Source of the DNA: Pseudomonas kielensis
GTDB lineage: Bacteria > Pseudomonadota > Gammaproteobacteria > Pseudomonadales > Pseudomonadaceae
Assembly (NCBI RefSeq): GCF_014236655.1
Contig: NZ_JACMYG010000006.1
Span: 62,001 to 126,000, forward strand
Length of the DNA: 64,000 nt
Direction of reading: 5' to 3'
Shown piece after piece: positions 56,215 through 64,000 of this stretch; within the stretch, counting starts at the first letter, position 1; each line of letters begins with the position of its first letter. The position numbers and the translations under genes are program-made. The notes beneath the pieces are model-generated. The model was not told the DNA's origin. It did no database searches and saw nothing but the letters and a program-made list of their open reading frames with translations.

Positions 56215-57117
56215 ATGACTGATCTACCGGATACCGACTACACCCAGCGCTTCATCTTTGATGACAGCGATACCCGTGGCGAACTGGTTGCGCTGGAGCG
56301 CAGCTATGCCGAAGTCCTCGCTAAACACCCCTATCCGGAGCCGGTGGCGCAGATGCTTGGCGAGCTGATGGCGGCGGCGGCGTTGCTGGTCGGCACCTTG
56401 AAGTTCGATGGTTTGCTGATCCTTCAGGCGCGTTCCGAAGGCCCGGTGCCGCTGTTGATGATCGAGTGCTCGAGCGAGCGGGAAATCCGTGGCCTGGCGC
56501 GTTATGAAGCCGACCAGATCGCCCCTGACGCGACCCTGGCAGACATGATGCCCAACGGCGTCCTGGCATTGACCGTCGACCCGACCCAGGGCCAGCGCTA
56601 TCAGGGCATCGTCGACCTCGATGGCGCGACCCTGTCGGAATGCTTCACCAATTACTTCGTCATGTCCCAGCAGGTCGGCACCCGCTTCTGGCTGCATGCC
56701 GATGGCCGTCGCGCCCGTGGCCTGCTGCTGCAGCAACTGCCGGCCGACCGCCTGAAAGACGAGGAAGAGCGGGCCGCCAGCTGGCAGCACATCACGGCGC
56801 TGGGCGGCACCCTGACCGCTGATGAACTGCTCAGCCTGGACAACGAAACCGTGCTGCACCGTCTCTACCACGAAGAGCAGGTGCGCCTGTTTGATGTGCA
56901 GAAATTGCGCTTTCGTTGCAGCTGTTCCCGCGAGCGTTCCGGCAATGCGCTGGTCAGCCTCGGCCTGGAAGATGCCCAGGCGTTGGTCGTCGAACACGGC
57001 GGCAATATCGAGATCGATTGCCAGTTCTGCAACGAACGCTACCTGTTTGACTCGGCGGATATCGGTCAATTGTTCGCCGGTGCGGGCGTGGATACACCGT
57101 CAGATACTCGCCACTAA
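56215..57117 (+). CDS. hslO: Redox-regulated chaperone Hsp33
   Basis: A 300-residue chaperone that becomes an active holdase under oxidative stress. The C-terminal zinc switch is intact: CSC in [10 protein letters not shown] and CQFC in [10 protein letters not shown] (about 239-241 and 272-275). The start ATG 56215 (MTDLPDTDY) matches homologues; a longer ORF start is rejected. It is divergent from the PAP2 gene and upstream of pckA. Confidence 0.95.
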   Translation: MTDLPDTDYTQRFIFDDSDTRGELVALERSYAEVLAKHPYPEPVAQMLGELMAAAALLVGTLKFDGLLILQARSEGPVPLLMIECSSEREIRGLARYEADQIAPDATLADMMPNGVLALTVDPTQGQRYQGIVDLDGATLSECFTNYFVMSQQVGTRFWLHADGRRARGLLLQQLPADRLKDEEERAASWQHITALGGTLTADELLSLDNETVLHRLYHEEQVRLFDVQKLRFRCSCSRERSGNALVSLGLEDAQALVVEHGGNIEIDCQFCNERYLFDSADIGQLFAGAGVDTPSDTRH

Positions 57118-57296
57118 AACGTTTCAGCGCAGGTGAATTCACTGCTTTGTGCCGGATTAACGCCGTACTGACGGGAGGACCCTACTCTTTTCAGGCTTTT
57201 CTGGCATAATCCGGCCCACTTTTTTCGCGGTAGTAGTGCAGGACTTTCTACTACAAAACGTTTGGAGCACTCGGCCACTGGCCGACGGGGAACCTC

Positions 57297-58838
57297 ATGA
57301 CGCAAGCCAATAACGCCGTGTACACCGATCTGAGTGTTGATGATCTGGTTAAAGAAGCCTTGAGTCGCGGTGAAGGCGAGCTTGCCGATACCGGCGCGCT
57401 GGTAGTTCGTACTGGTCACCGTACCGGCCGTTCGCCAGTTGACCGTTTCATCGTGGAAGAGCCAACCACCCAGGATGCCATTGCCTGGGGCCCCATCAAC
57501 CGCAAGTTCCCGGCCGACAAGTTCGATGCCCTGTGGGCTCGCGTTGAGGCATTCAACAACGCGCAAGAGCATTTCGTTTCCCACGTCCACGTTGGTGCTG
57601 CCCAAGACCACTACCTGGCCGTGAAGATGACCACCCAGACTGCCTGGCAGAACCTGTTCGGTCGTTGCCTGTTCATCAACCCGGAGCAGTACAACCCGGC
57701 CGGTCGTGATGAGTGGCAAGTGCTCAACGTGGCCAACTTCGAGTGCGTGCCAGAGCGTGACGGCACCAACTCCGATGGTTGCGTGATCATCAACTTCGCC
57801 CAGAAGAAAGTGCTGATCGCCGGCATGCGTTACGCCGGTGAAATGAAAAAAGCCATGTTCTCGGTACAGAACTTCCTGCTGCCAGCCGCTGACGTGCTGC
57901 CAATGCACTGCGCCGCCAACATCGGCGAAGCAGGCGACGTGACCCTGTTCTTCGGTCTGTCGGGCACCGGTAAAACCACCCTGTCGGCCGATGAAAGCCG
58001 TTACCTGATCGGTGACGACGAGCACGGCTGGGGCGAAGGCGTGGTGTTCAACATCGAAGGCGGTTGCTATGCCAAGTGCATCGACCTGTCCGAGAAGAAC
58101 GAGCCGGTTATCTGGAAAGCCATCAAGCACGGTGCAGTCCTGGAAAACGTCGTGATCGACGACGCCAAGCACGCCGACTACGCCGATGTCAGCCTGACCC
58201 AGAACAGCCGCGCCGCGTACCCGCTGGAGCACGTTGCCAAGCGTTCCGAGCAGAACCTGGGTGGCGAGCCAAACGCTGTGATCTTCCTGACTTGCGACCT
58301 GACCGGCGTCCTGCCGCCAGTCTCGATCCTCAACGAAGAACAAGCGGCCTACCACTTCCTGTCCGGCTACACCGCTCTGGTGGGCTCGACTGAAATGGGT
58401 TCGGGCAGCGGCATCAAGTCGACCTTCTCCACCTGCTTCGGCGCACCGTTCTTCCCGCGTCCGGCTGGCGAATACGCCGAGCTGCTGATCAAGCGCATCC
58501 GCGGCTTCGGCTCCAAGGTCTACCTGGTCAACACCGGCTGGACCGGCGGTGGCTATGGCGTCGGCAAGCGTTTCAACATCCCGACTACCCGTGCGGTGAT
58601 CGCAGCGATCCAGAGCGGCGCTCTGATCGGTACCGAGACCGAGCACCTGGATACCATCAACCTCGACGTGCCAGTGGCCGTACCGGGCGTTGAGACTGGC
58701 CTGCTGAACCCACGCAACACCTGGGCTGACGTAGCCGCCTACGACGAAGCTGCCAAGGCCCTGGCCGGCCTGTTCATCGAGAACTTCAAGAAGTTCGACG
58801 TGAGCGACGCCATCAAGGCTGCAGGTCCTAAGTTGTAA
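57297..58838 (+). CDS. pckA: Phosphoenolpyruvate carboxykinase (ATP)
   Basis: Converts oxaloacetate and ATP to phosphoenolpyruvate, the entry step of gluconeogenesis. It has 513 residues. Walker A is [12 protein letters not shown] (about 219-230), kinase-2 region [12 protein letters not shown], and [10 protein letters not shown] near the N-terminus binds substrate. A hairpin CGGCC-ACT-GGCCG lies just before the start (57272-57284) and might affect translation. It ends at a strong terminator. Confidence 0.96.
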   Translation: MTQANNAVYTDLSVDDLVKEALSRGEGELADTGALVVRTGHRTGRSPVDRFIVEEPTTQDAIAWGPINRKFPADKFDALWARVEAFNNAQEHFVSHVHVGAAQDHYLAVKMTTQTAWQNLFGRCLFINPEQYNPAGRDEWQVLNVANFECVPERDGTNSDGCVIINFAQKKVLIAGMRYAGEMKKAMFSVQNFLLPAADVLPMHCAANIGEAGDVTLFFGLSGTGKTTLSADESRYLIGDDEHGWGEGVVFNIEGGCYAKCIDLSEKNEPVIWKAIKHGAVLENVVIDDAKHADYADVSLTQNSRAAYPLEHVAKRSEQNLGGEPNAVIFLTCDLTGVLPPVSILNEEQAAYHFLSGYTALVGSTEMGSGSGIKSTFSTCFGAPFFPRPAGEYAELLIKRIRGFGSKVYLVNTGWTGGGYGVGKRFNIPTTRAVIAAIQSGALIGTETEHLDTINLDVPVAVPGVETGLLNPRNTWADVAAYDEAAKALAGLFIENFKKFDVSDAIKAAGPKL

Positions 58839-58853
58839 GTGTTGGTCTGATGC

Positions 58854-58885
58854 AAAAAAAGCCGCCCCTAGGGGGCGGCTTTTTT
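58854..58885 (+). terminator. Terminator after pckA
   Basis: GCCGCCCC and GGGGCGGC arms with a TAG loop, flanked by seven A on the left and six T on the right: a classic symmetrical rho-independent terminator. Confidence 0.93.
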
Positions 58886-58911
58886 GTGCCTGTGATCGAA
58901 GCGCTGCACAC

Positions 58912-60042
58912 TCAGCGGATATCCAGGTAGCTGGACTGCTCGAATGTCAGTTTCGCACCCAGCCCTGCCGTTGGCTGCAGGGGCGCGCCCTGGACCGACG
59001 AGAAGGCAGTGCCGTTGCTGCCATGGGAGACGTAACGCTCGCCTTGTTCCTGTTCGGTGAAGTAGGTGTAGGACTCTTGGCGCATCAGCACGTAATGGGC
59101 GTCGGCTTGGCTGATGGCGTTGTGGTGGTTCTGCAGATCGGCAGTCGTAAGGTTAAGCATCTTGTCGAGCTTCACGCCCCAGCGGGTCAGGCAGCGCTCG
59201 GCGAAGTGGCGCACGATCAGGCCTGGCTCCGGTAATTGTTTCGGGCCAGAGGTGCCCTTGAGGGAAGCGTTCCCGACCAATGTTCCGTGGCGACCGGCCA
59301 TGGGGTAGACATGGGTCCTGGTGTTGCTGTGTGTGAGGGGGACGACGCAGGAAAACCCTTTGGAGCGTTCGTCGCGGGCAAAGAACCCCACATACTCTTT
59401 GACGTTGGCGCCAAGTGTCACTCGTTCAGGCTGAAAGTTCATGGGGCCGGGTACGGGGTCGACGGCGAATATATTGACCGGCACCTGTTTCAGTTCAGGA
59501 TCATTGAGCATCATGTTGGCCAGCATGTGACAACTTACTGCGCCGCGACTCCAGCCAACAAGATTGACGCAAGTGGGGATAATGCCGTCCTTGCGGAACA
59601 ACTTGATGATCTGCTCCTGTAACGCCTGTTGGGTGACAGTCCGTTCGCCGTAGTTGTACTTGCGCCAGAACCATGAGCCGACGGTTTCAACGTCTTCAAT
59701 GGGAATGCCGGCAGCTTTCAGACGGTCGTATTCTTCTTTGGTTAGTTCAAGTCGTTGCCAGGAAGTCTTGCCCTTGATGAGTTGCAGGGCGTGCTTGACG
59801 TTTTCTTCCCAGCCACTGCCGAACAGACTTCCGGAGATGCCGTACTCTTCGGACTTGTAAAACATTTCATCGGCTTGCAAGTTGCTGGTGCCGGGGCCGT
59901 CGATCACCGCCCATTCGGCAAACTCACGGCCACGCTCGTGGTTGGCGAGGGTGGAAACAAGTTCGCCATTCCAGTACGTAGTATTCGTAGCGTCAAATTT
60001 AGTCGAGCCGGTACCGCAGAAATATACGGTCAATGTAGTCAT
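58912..60042 (-). CDS. Alpha/beta hydrolase resembling DUF2235/Tle-type lipase effectors
   Basis: A 376-residue protein starting TLTVYFCGTGSTKFD. It has the nucleophile elbow VGWSRGAV (GxSxG, Ser about 166), an acidic residue in AVDPVPGPMNF (about 195) and a candidate His in GRHGTL (about 255), compatible with a Ser-Asp-His triad. The layout recalls DUF2235-type hydrolases and type VI phospholipase (Tle) families. No signal peptide, PAAR, VgrG or clear immunity gene is nearby, so effector status is speculative. A small gene lies 105 bp upstream on the same strand. Confidence 0.65.
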   Translation of the reverse strand: MTTLTVYFCGTGSTKFDATNTTYWNGELVSTLANHERGREFAEWAVIDGPGTSNLQADEMFYKSEEYGISGSLFGSGWEENVKHALQLIKGKTSWQRLELTKEEYDRLKAAGIPIEDVETVGSWFWRKYNYGERTVTQQALQEQIIKLFRKDGIIPTCVNLVGWSRGAVSCHMLANMMLNDPELKQVPVNIFAVDPVPGPMNFQPERVTLGANVKEYVGFFARDERSKGFSCVVPLTHSNTRTHVYPMAGRHGTLVGNASLKGTSGPKQLPEPGLIVRHFAERCLTRWGVKLDKMLNLTTADLQNHHNAISQADAHYVLMRQESYTYFTEQEQGERYVSHGSNGTAFSSVQGAPLQPTAGLGAKLTFEQSSYLDIR

Positions 60043-60146
60043 TGGAAGTTGCCTTCATCTATTTAATGAATGGGCAGATTAAGTTTGAACAACTCAGCAT
60101 GGAAGGTGCTTAGTGTTGCTGGATTTTTAGTGTGTTGTGGATAACT

Positions 60147-60434
60147 TCAGTTTTGTTTTGGCAGGCGTTGTTGCAAAACTTCAAGCACGTCACTGCCGTC
60201 TTGAATCAACAGGTATAACGCGTTCACGATATGCGGAATATCCTTGACGTCCGCCTGGTTGAAACACAGGCAGTAAAAAGTTTCCAGCAAGTTGCTGGCC
60301 GCGCGGATGCGTTGTTGAGCGGCCTCAAGCAGGGCCTGGGGAGTGGCCTGGGTGTCGATGACCAGGACCGGGGTATCGCCGGCGGTAGAGCTCAGCTGAC
60401 GATAGCGCTCGAAAGACGGAGTTAAGGTGCTCAT
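60147..60434 (-). CDS. Small DUF3077/DUF6124-like protein
   Basis: A 95-residue acidic, helical protein with a pattern (VIDTQATPQALLEAAQQR then IRAASNLLETFYCLC) like the small Pseudomonas DUF3077/DUF6124 proteins of unknown function; the family match is tentative. ATG 60434 (MSTLTPSFERYR) is preferred, but ATGs at 60455 and 60464 are in frame and none has a strong RBS. It precedes the hydrolase gene on the same strand and could be co-transcribed with it. Confidence 0.55.
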   Translation of the reverse strand: MSTLTPSFERYRQLSSTAGDTPVLVIDTQATPQALLEAAQQRIRAASNLLETFYCLCFNQADVKDIPHIVNALYLLIQDGSDVLEVLQQRLPKQN

Positions 60435-60856
60435 GGGCTCGGTTCCGGTAGGCATTTGCGACATCGCGCGGCAAGGGGCGGTTGTGCCGTGCAGCAAACT
60501 ATAGGGAGTGCTGGCAAGGCGCAGCAAGATGGCCTGCATGGACGGCTGTTGTAGGGGATTTACACGACGATCGGACGCCGGCCTACAGGCGTTTCGCGGT
60601 TTTTTTGGGCGGTTGGCCACGACTCGGGTTTCCCACGTGTCGGGCAGGATTGAAGCCTGGTGTGACGGCGTCAGCTCGACAAAGTTGAGTAGGATGTTTC
60701 GCATTGAAATGCGTGACTCGTGAGAGTTGCAGCGTCGCGGGAAGTGGGACGTTCTCCCTGTATCATTCCGTATCTTTTTATCCCCGACCTTTTCTCGACG
60801 TGCTGCGCTCGCCCGCTAGGCTTTTGGCACTGCAGCCGTCAATGGAGTGACCGCTC
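60435..60856. other. Intergenic region before the RecQ-type gene
   Basis: 422 bp with no supported gene. Overlapping short frames exist on both strands but lack RBS and family resemblance. GGAGTGA at 60844-60850 is the helicase RBS. Confidence 0.5.
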
Positions 60857-62806
60857 ATGCACAACACCCTCGAACAGGTCTTCGGTTATCCACAGTTTCG
60901 TCCCGGCCAGGAGGCGGCGGTCAGCGCGGTGCTGGCCGGGCGCTCGGCGGCGGCGATTTTCCCCACCGGTTCCGGCAAGTCCTTGTGTTATCAGTTGCCG
61001 GCCCTGCTGTTGCCCCACCTGACACTGGTGGTCTCGCCGCTGCTGGCGCTGATGCAGGATCAACTGGCATTCCTGCAACGCCACGGCATTGCCGCCGCCA
61101 GTATCGATTCGGCACAGAGCCGTGATGACGCCAGCGACGTGATGGCGCGGGCGCGCAGTGGCGAGTTGAAGATCCTGATGATTTCCGTGGAGCGCCTGAA
61201 GAACGAGCGGTTTCGCAATTTCCTGCAGCAGGTGCCGATCTCGCTGCTGGTGGTGGACGAGGCGCACTGCATTTCCGAGTGGGGTCATAACTTTCGCCCC
61301 GACTACCTGAAGCTGCCGGACTACCAGCGCCAGTTCAATATCCCCCAGGCCCTGTTGCTGACGGCTACCGCCACGCCCAAGGTCATCGCCGACATGCAGG
61401 CCAGGTTTGCCATTGCTGCCGACGATGTGGTCACCACCGGCTTCTACCGGGCCAACCTCAATCTGCTGGTGGAGCCGGTGCGTGGCCAGGACAAGCGGCG
61501 GCGTCTGGTGCAGTGGTTGGGCGAGCGGGCCGGGCAGCCCAGCATCGTCTACGTGACCTTGCAGAAAACCGCCGAACAGATCGCCCAGCACCTGAGCCAG
61601 CACGGGCTCGCGGCCGAGGCCTATCACGCCGGGTTACCCCATGATCAGCGCGAAGCGATACAACGCCGGTTCATGGCTGGCCAGTCCAATTGCATTGTCG
61701 CCACCATCGCGTTCGGCATGGGGATCGACAAGAGCGACATCCGCAACGTGGTGCATTTCGACCTGCCCAAATCCATCGAAAACTACAGCCAGGAAATCGG
61801 TCGGGCCGGACGTGACGGCGAGCCCTCCGATTGCCTGGTGCTGGCCAATCGAGACAGCCTCAACGTGCTGGAAAACTTCGTCTATGGCGACACCCCGGAA
61901 CTCGATGGCATCCGCTGTGTGCTCGATGAACTGCAAGCCTGCGCGCCGGACGGGCAATGGGAGTTTTTGCTGGGGCCGCTGGCCGATCACAGCAACATCC
62001 GCCAGTTGCCGCTCAAGACCTTGCTGGTTCAACTGGAACTCAAGCGCCTGATCGCTGCGCGTTATGCCTACTTTGCCGAGTACCGGTTCAAGTTTGTACT
62101 GGAGCCCGAGGCGCTGCTGGCGCGGTTTACCGGCGAGCGCCGAGACTTTGTCGACGCCATCATCCAGACCTCAAGCCGCGCGCGAACCTGGGTCACGGTC
62201 AATTTCGACGCGCTGTACCTGCAGCACCAGGCGGAGCGCAACCGGGTGGTCAAGGCCCTGGATTATTGCCAGGAGCAAGGCTGGATCGAGCTGGAAAGCA
62301 AGCAGACGACCGAGGTCTACAGCCTGCTCCAGAACGATTTCGATGCGCAGGCGCTGAGCCTGGAACTGCATGGCTATTTCACCCGGCACGAACGTACGGA
62401 AGTTGCGCGGATCCACGCCATGCTCGAGTTGTTCGCCACTGAACATTGCCTGGGTTATCGCCTGGCGCAGTACTTCGGTGACAACCAGGCGCCGCAGCAA
62501 TGTGGGCATTGCTCGGTGTGCCATGGCCAGGTTGCCCGCCTGCCGGCTCCCCCCGAATTGCCGGCGCTGGCGGATAAAGACTTCGAGGCCCTGTGCGGCG
62601 ACTTCATCCGCAGGCACCAGGGTTTCAACGCTCAGGTGCCGAGCGCGGAACGGCTGACGCGGTTTTTGTGTGGCATCAGCGTACCGCTGTTTACCAAGCT
62701 CAAGGCCCGGGCCATTCCGGGGTTTGCGGCGCTGGAGGATTACCCCTACGCCGAGGTGCGCAGTTGGATCGAGCACCATCTGCCCGCAGGAACATCCATT
62801 TACTGA
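60857..62806 (+). CDS. recQ: RecQ-family DNA helicase without HRDC domain
   Basis: A 649-residue superfamily 2 helicase. Q-motif FGYPQFRPGQEAAV, Walker A PTGSGKS (about 37-43), DEAH box VDEAHCISEWGHNFRPDY, motif III TATATP and motif VI QEIGRAGRDGE are all intact. A zinc-type cluster CGHCSVC lies near residue 550, followed by a short tail instead of the HRDC domain of E. coli RecQ. It probably acts in recombination or fork repair; it may be a second RecQ beside a canonical one elsewhere. Confidence 0.88.
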   Translation: MHNTLEQVFGYPQFRPGQEAAVSAVLAGRSAAAIFPTGSGKSLCYQLPALLLPHLTLVVSPLLALMQDQLAFLQRHGIAAASIDSAQSRDDASDVMARARSGELKILMISVERLKNERFRNFLQQVPISLLVVDEAHCISEWGHNFRPDYLKLPDYQRQFNIPQALLLTATATPKVIADMQARFAIAADDVVTTGFYRANLNLLVEPVRGQDKRRRLVQWLGERAGQPSIVYVTLQKTAEQIAQHLSQHGLAAEAYHAGLPHDQREAIQRRFMAGQSNCIVATIAFGMGIDKSDIRNVVHFDLPKSIENYSQEIGRAGRDGEPSDCLVLANRDSLNVLENFVYGDTPELDGIRCVLDELQACAPDGQWEFLLGPLADHSNIRQLPLKTLLVQLELKRLIAARYAYFAEYRFKFVLEPEALLARFTGERRDFVDAIIQTSSRARTWVTVNFDALYLQHQAERNRVVKALDYCQEQGWIELESKQTTEVYSLLQNDFDAQALSLELHGYFTRHERTEVARIHAMLELFATEHCLGYRLAQYFGDNQAPQQCGHCSVCHGQVARLPAPPELPALADKDFEALCGDFIRRHQGFNAQVPSAERLTRFLCGISVPLFTKLKARAIPGFAALEDYPYAEVRSWIEHHLPAGTSIY

Positions 62807-62896
62807 ATGTCGCCCATCAGCGCAATAGGCTTCAAAAAGCCTGCTCAGCTGACTATGGTGATCGCTGTCCAAGGTTCACCAACAAGAGAGCAAACA

Positions 62897-64000
62897 ATGA
62901 GCCAGACGCCACTCCAGATTCAGCGTGCCGCCGTGATCGGCGCCGGCACCATGGGCCGTGGCATCGTCATGTGCCTGGCCAATGCCGGGGTGCCGGTGCA
63001 GTGGGTCGACAACAATCCGCAGATGCTCGACCAGGCGCTGACGGCCATCGCCCAGACCTGGGCGCACAACGTGCGTCAGGGCCGCATCGACCAGGCCGAG
63101 GCGGACGCGCGCATCGCCAGGGTCACGGCCGCTGCGGACTACGCGGCGATCAGCGAGGTGGACCTGGTGATCGAGGCGGTCTACGAAAACCTCGAACTCA
63201 AGCAGCAGATCTTTCGCCAGCTCGACGGTCTGCTCAAGCCCCAGGCAATCCTGGCCAGTAATACCTCGGCCCTGGATATCGACGCCATTGCCGCGGTCAC
63301 CCAGCGCCCGCAACAGGTACTGGGCCTGCACTTCTTCAGCCCGGCGCACATCATGAAACTGCTGGAAATCGTCCGTGGTGCACAAACCGCCCCGGCGGTG
63401 CTGCAAGCCGCCAAGGCCCTGGGCGACCGCATGGGCAAGGTCAGTGTGGTGGCGGGTAACTGCTTCGGCTTTATCGGCAACCGGATGCTTAATACCTACG
63501 TGCTCGAGGCACGCAAAATGTTGCTCGAGGGCGCGTTTCCCTACCAGGTCGATGCCGCGTTGCAAGGTTTCGGGTTTGCCATGGGGCCGTTTCGCATGTA
63601 CGACGTGGTCGGCATCGACCTTGGCTGGCGCGCCCGCGAGTTGGCCGGTGTCGGCCAGGATGAGGATGAAATCCAGGTGGATAACCGCCTGTGCGAGCAA
63701 GGACGTTTCGGGCAGAAGAGCGGCAATGGCTACTACCACTACGAACCGGGCAGCCGTCAGGCTGAGCACGATCCGCAGGTAGACGCGCTGGTCCTGCGGG
63801 TCAGTGAGCAGCTCGGGTATCAACGCCGCGAGATCGGCGCCGAAGAGATCCTTGAGCGCTGCCTGCTGGCACTGGTCAACGAGGGGGCCAAGATTCTCCA
63901 GGAAGGCATCGCCGAATCTGCGCGGGACATCGACCTGGTTTACCTGAACGGTTACGGGTTCCCGGCGGACAAGGGCGGGCCGATGGCATGGGCTGACCAG
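62897..64000 (+). CDS. 3-hydroxyacyl-CoA dehydrogenase (3' end cut by window)
   Basis: NAD-dependent 3-hydroxyacyl-CoA dehydrogenase; 368 residues are in the window and the frame is still open at its end. The NAD motif GAGTMGRG is at about 15-22 and the catalytic His lies in LHFFSPAHIM (about 152-161). The dehydrogenase C-terminal domain appears twice, at FGFIGNRMLN and EILERCLLALVNEG, as in the FadB-type multifunctional enzymes. There is no N-terminal hydratase part, so it is a stand-alone dehydrogenase. P. aeruginosa PA5188 is a probable counterpart in the same region. Confidence 0.88.
   Translation, partial: MSQTPLQIQRAAVIGAGTMGRGIVMCLANAGVPVQWVDNNPQMLDQALTAIAQTWAHNVRQGRIDQAEADARIARVTAAADYAAISEVDLVIEAVYENLELKQQIFRQLDGLLKPQAILASNTSALDIDAIAAVTQRPQQVLGLHFFSPAHIMKLLEIVRGAQTAPAVLQAAKALGDRMGKVSVVAGNCFGFIGNRMLNTYVLEARKMLLEGAFPYQVDAALQGFGFAMGPFRMYDVVGIDLGWRARELAGVGQDEDEIQVDNRLCEQGRFGQKSGNGYYHYEPGSRQAEHDPQVDALVLRVSEQLGYQRREIGAEEILERCLLALVNEGAKILQEGIAESARDIDLVYLNGYGFPADKGGPMAWADQ

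Noticed and set aside
57114..58646. 510-codon minus-strand frame opposite pckA
   Set aside because: Antisense to PEP carboxykinase; no homology to any family I recognise.

Overview
The window looks like a GC-rich chromosomal segment from a Pseudomonas of the fluorescens/putida lineage. This is inferred from protein resemblance (GabD/GabT, DesA, OscA, TriABC, AmgR/S-type OmpR/EnvZ, RimK, PckA), from gene order like that known around gabDT-desA-sbp-cysTWA and gshA-tex-ompR-envZ-rimK-hslR-hslO-pckA in pseudomonads, and from scattered GTGGGAGCGGGCTTGCCCGC-type REP hairpins. No rRNA, tRNA, CRISPR array, insertion sequence or prophage was seen. Both ends cut a gene: gabD at the left, a 3-hydroxyacyl-CoA dehydrogenase at the right. 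All calls come from reading the sequence; no database search was run.

Layout. 1-2.8 kb: gabD-gabT (GABA catabolism), closed by a strong terminator. 3-7.5 kb: a REC-HDOD signalling protein, the membrane desaturase DesA and a PAS-GGDEF-EAL protein. 7.6-11.8 kb: oscA-sbp-cysT-cysW-cysA for sulfate import under sulfur limitation, with a palindrome in front of oscA. 11.8-19 kb is mixed: an Mpo1-like protein, a Crp-type regulator, a receiver-only response regulator, a hipBA-type toxin-antitoxin pair with two tandem operator-like palindromes, an AraC regulator divergent from an AlkB-like desaturase, then a small serine hydrolase and an unusual sigma-54 activator with no HTH.

19-46 kb is mainly a sulfur-scavenging island: an orphan MetQ-like binding protein; TriABC-type efflux genes (interrupting the theme); a metNIQ-type transporter with a DszA-like monooxygenase and two SfnB-family flavoproteins; a two-repeat protein of unknown role; the cystine importer tcyJLN; D-cysteine desulfhydrase; serine acetyltransferase; then betT, hicAB and tauABCD. 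AT-rich palindromes built on TATTC/GAATA or ATTC/GAAT recur in front of these units and may be binding sites for CysB or another LysR-type regulator. Together the genes would import sulfate, sulfonates, cystine and organosulfur compounds, desulfonate them and feed cysteine synthesis; gshA next door uses the cysteine for glutathione.

46-64 kb is housekeeping and stress: gshA, a thioesterase, tex, ompR-envZ, rimB-rimK, hslR, a PAP2 phosphatase, hslO and pckA, then an orphan alpha/beta hydrolase of effector type with a small neighbour, a RecQ-type helicase lacking HRDC, and the truncated dehydrogenase.
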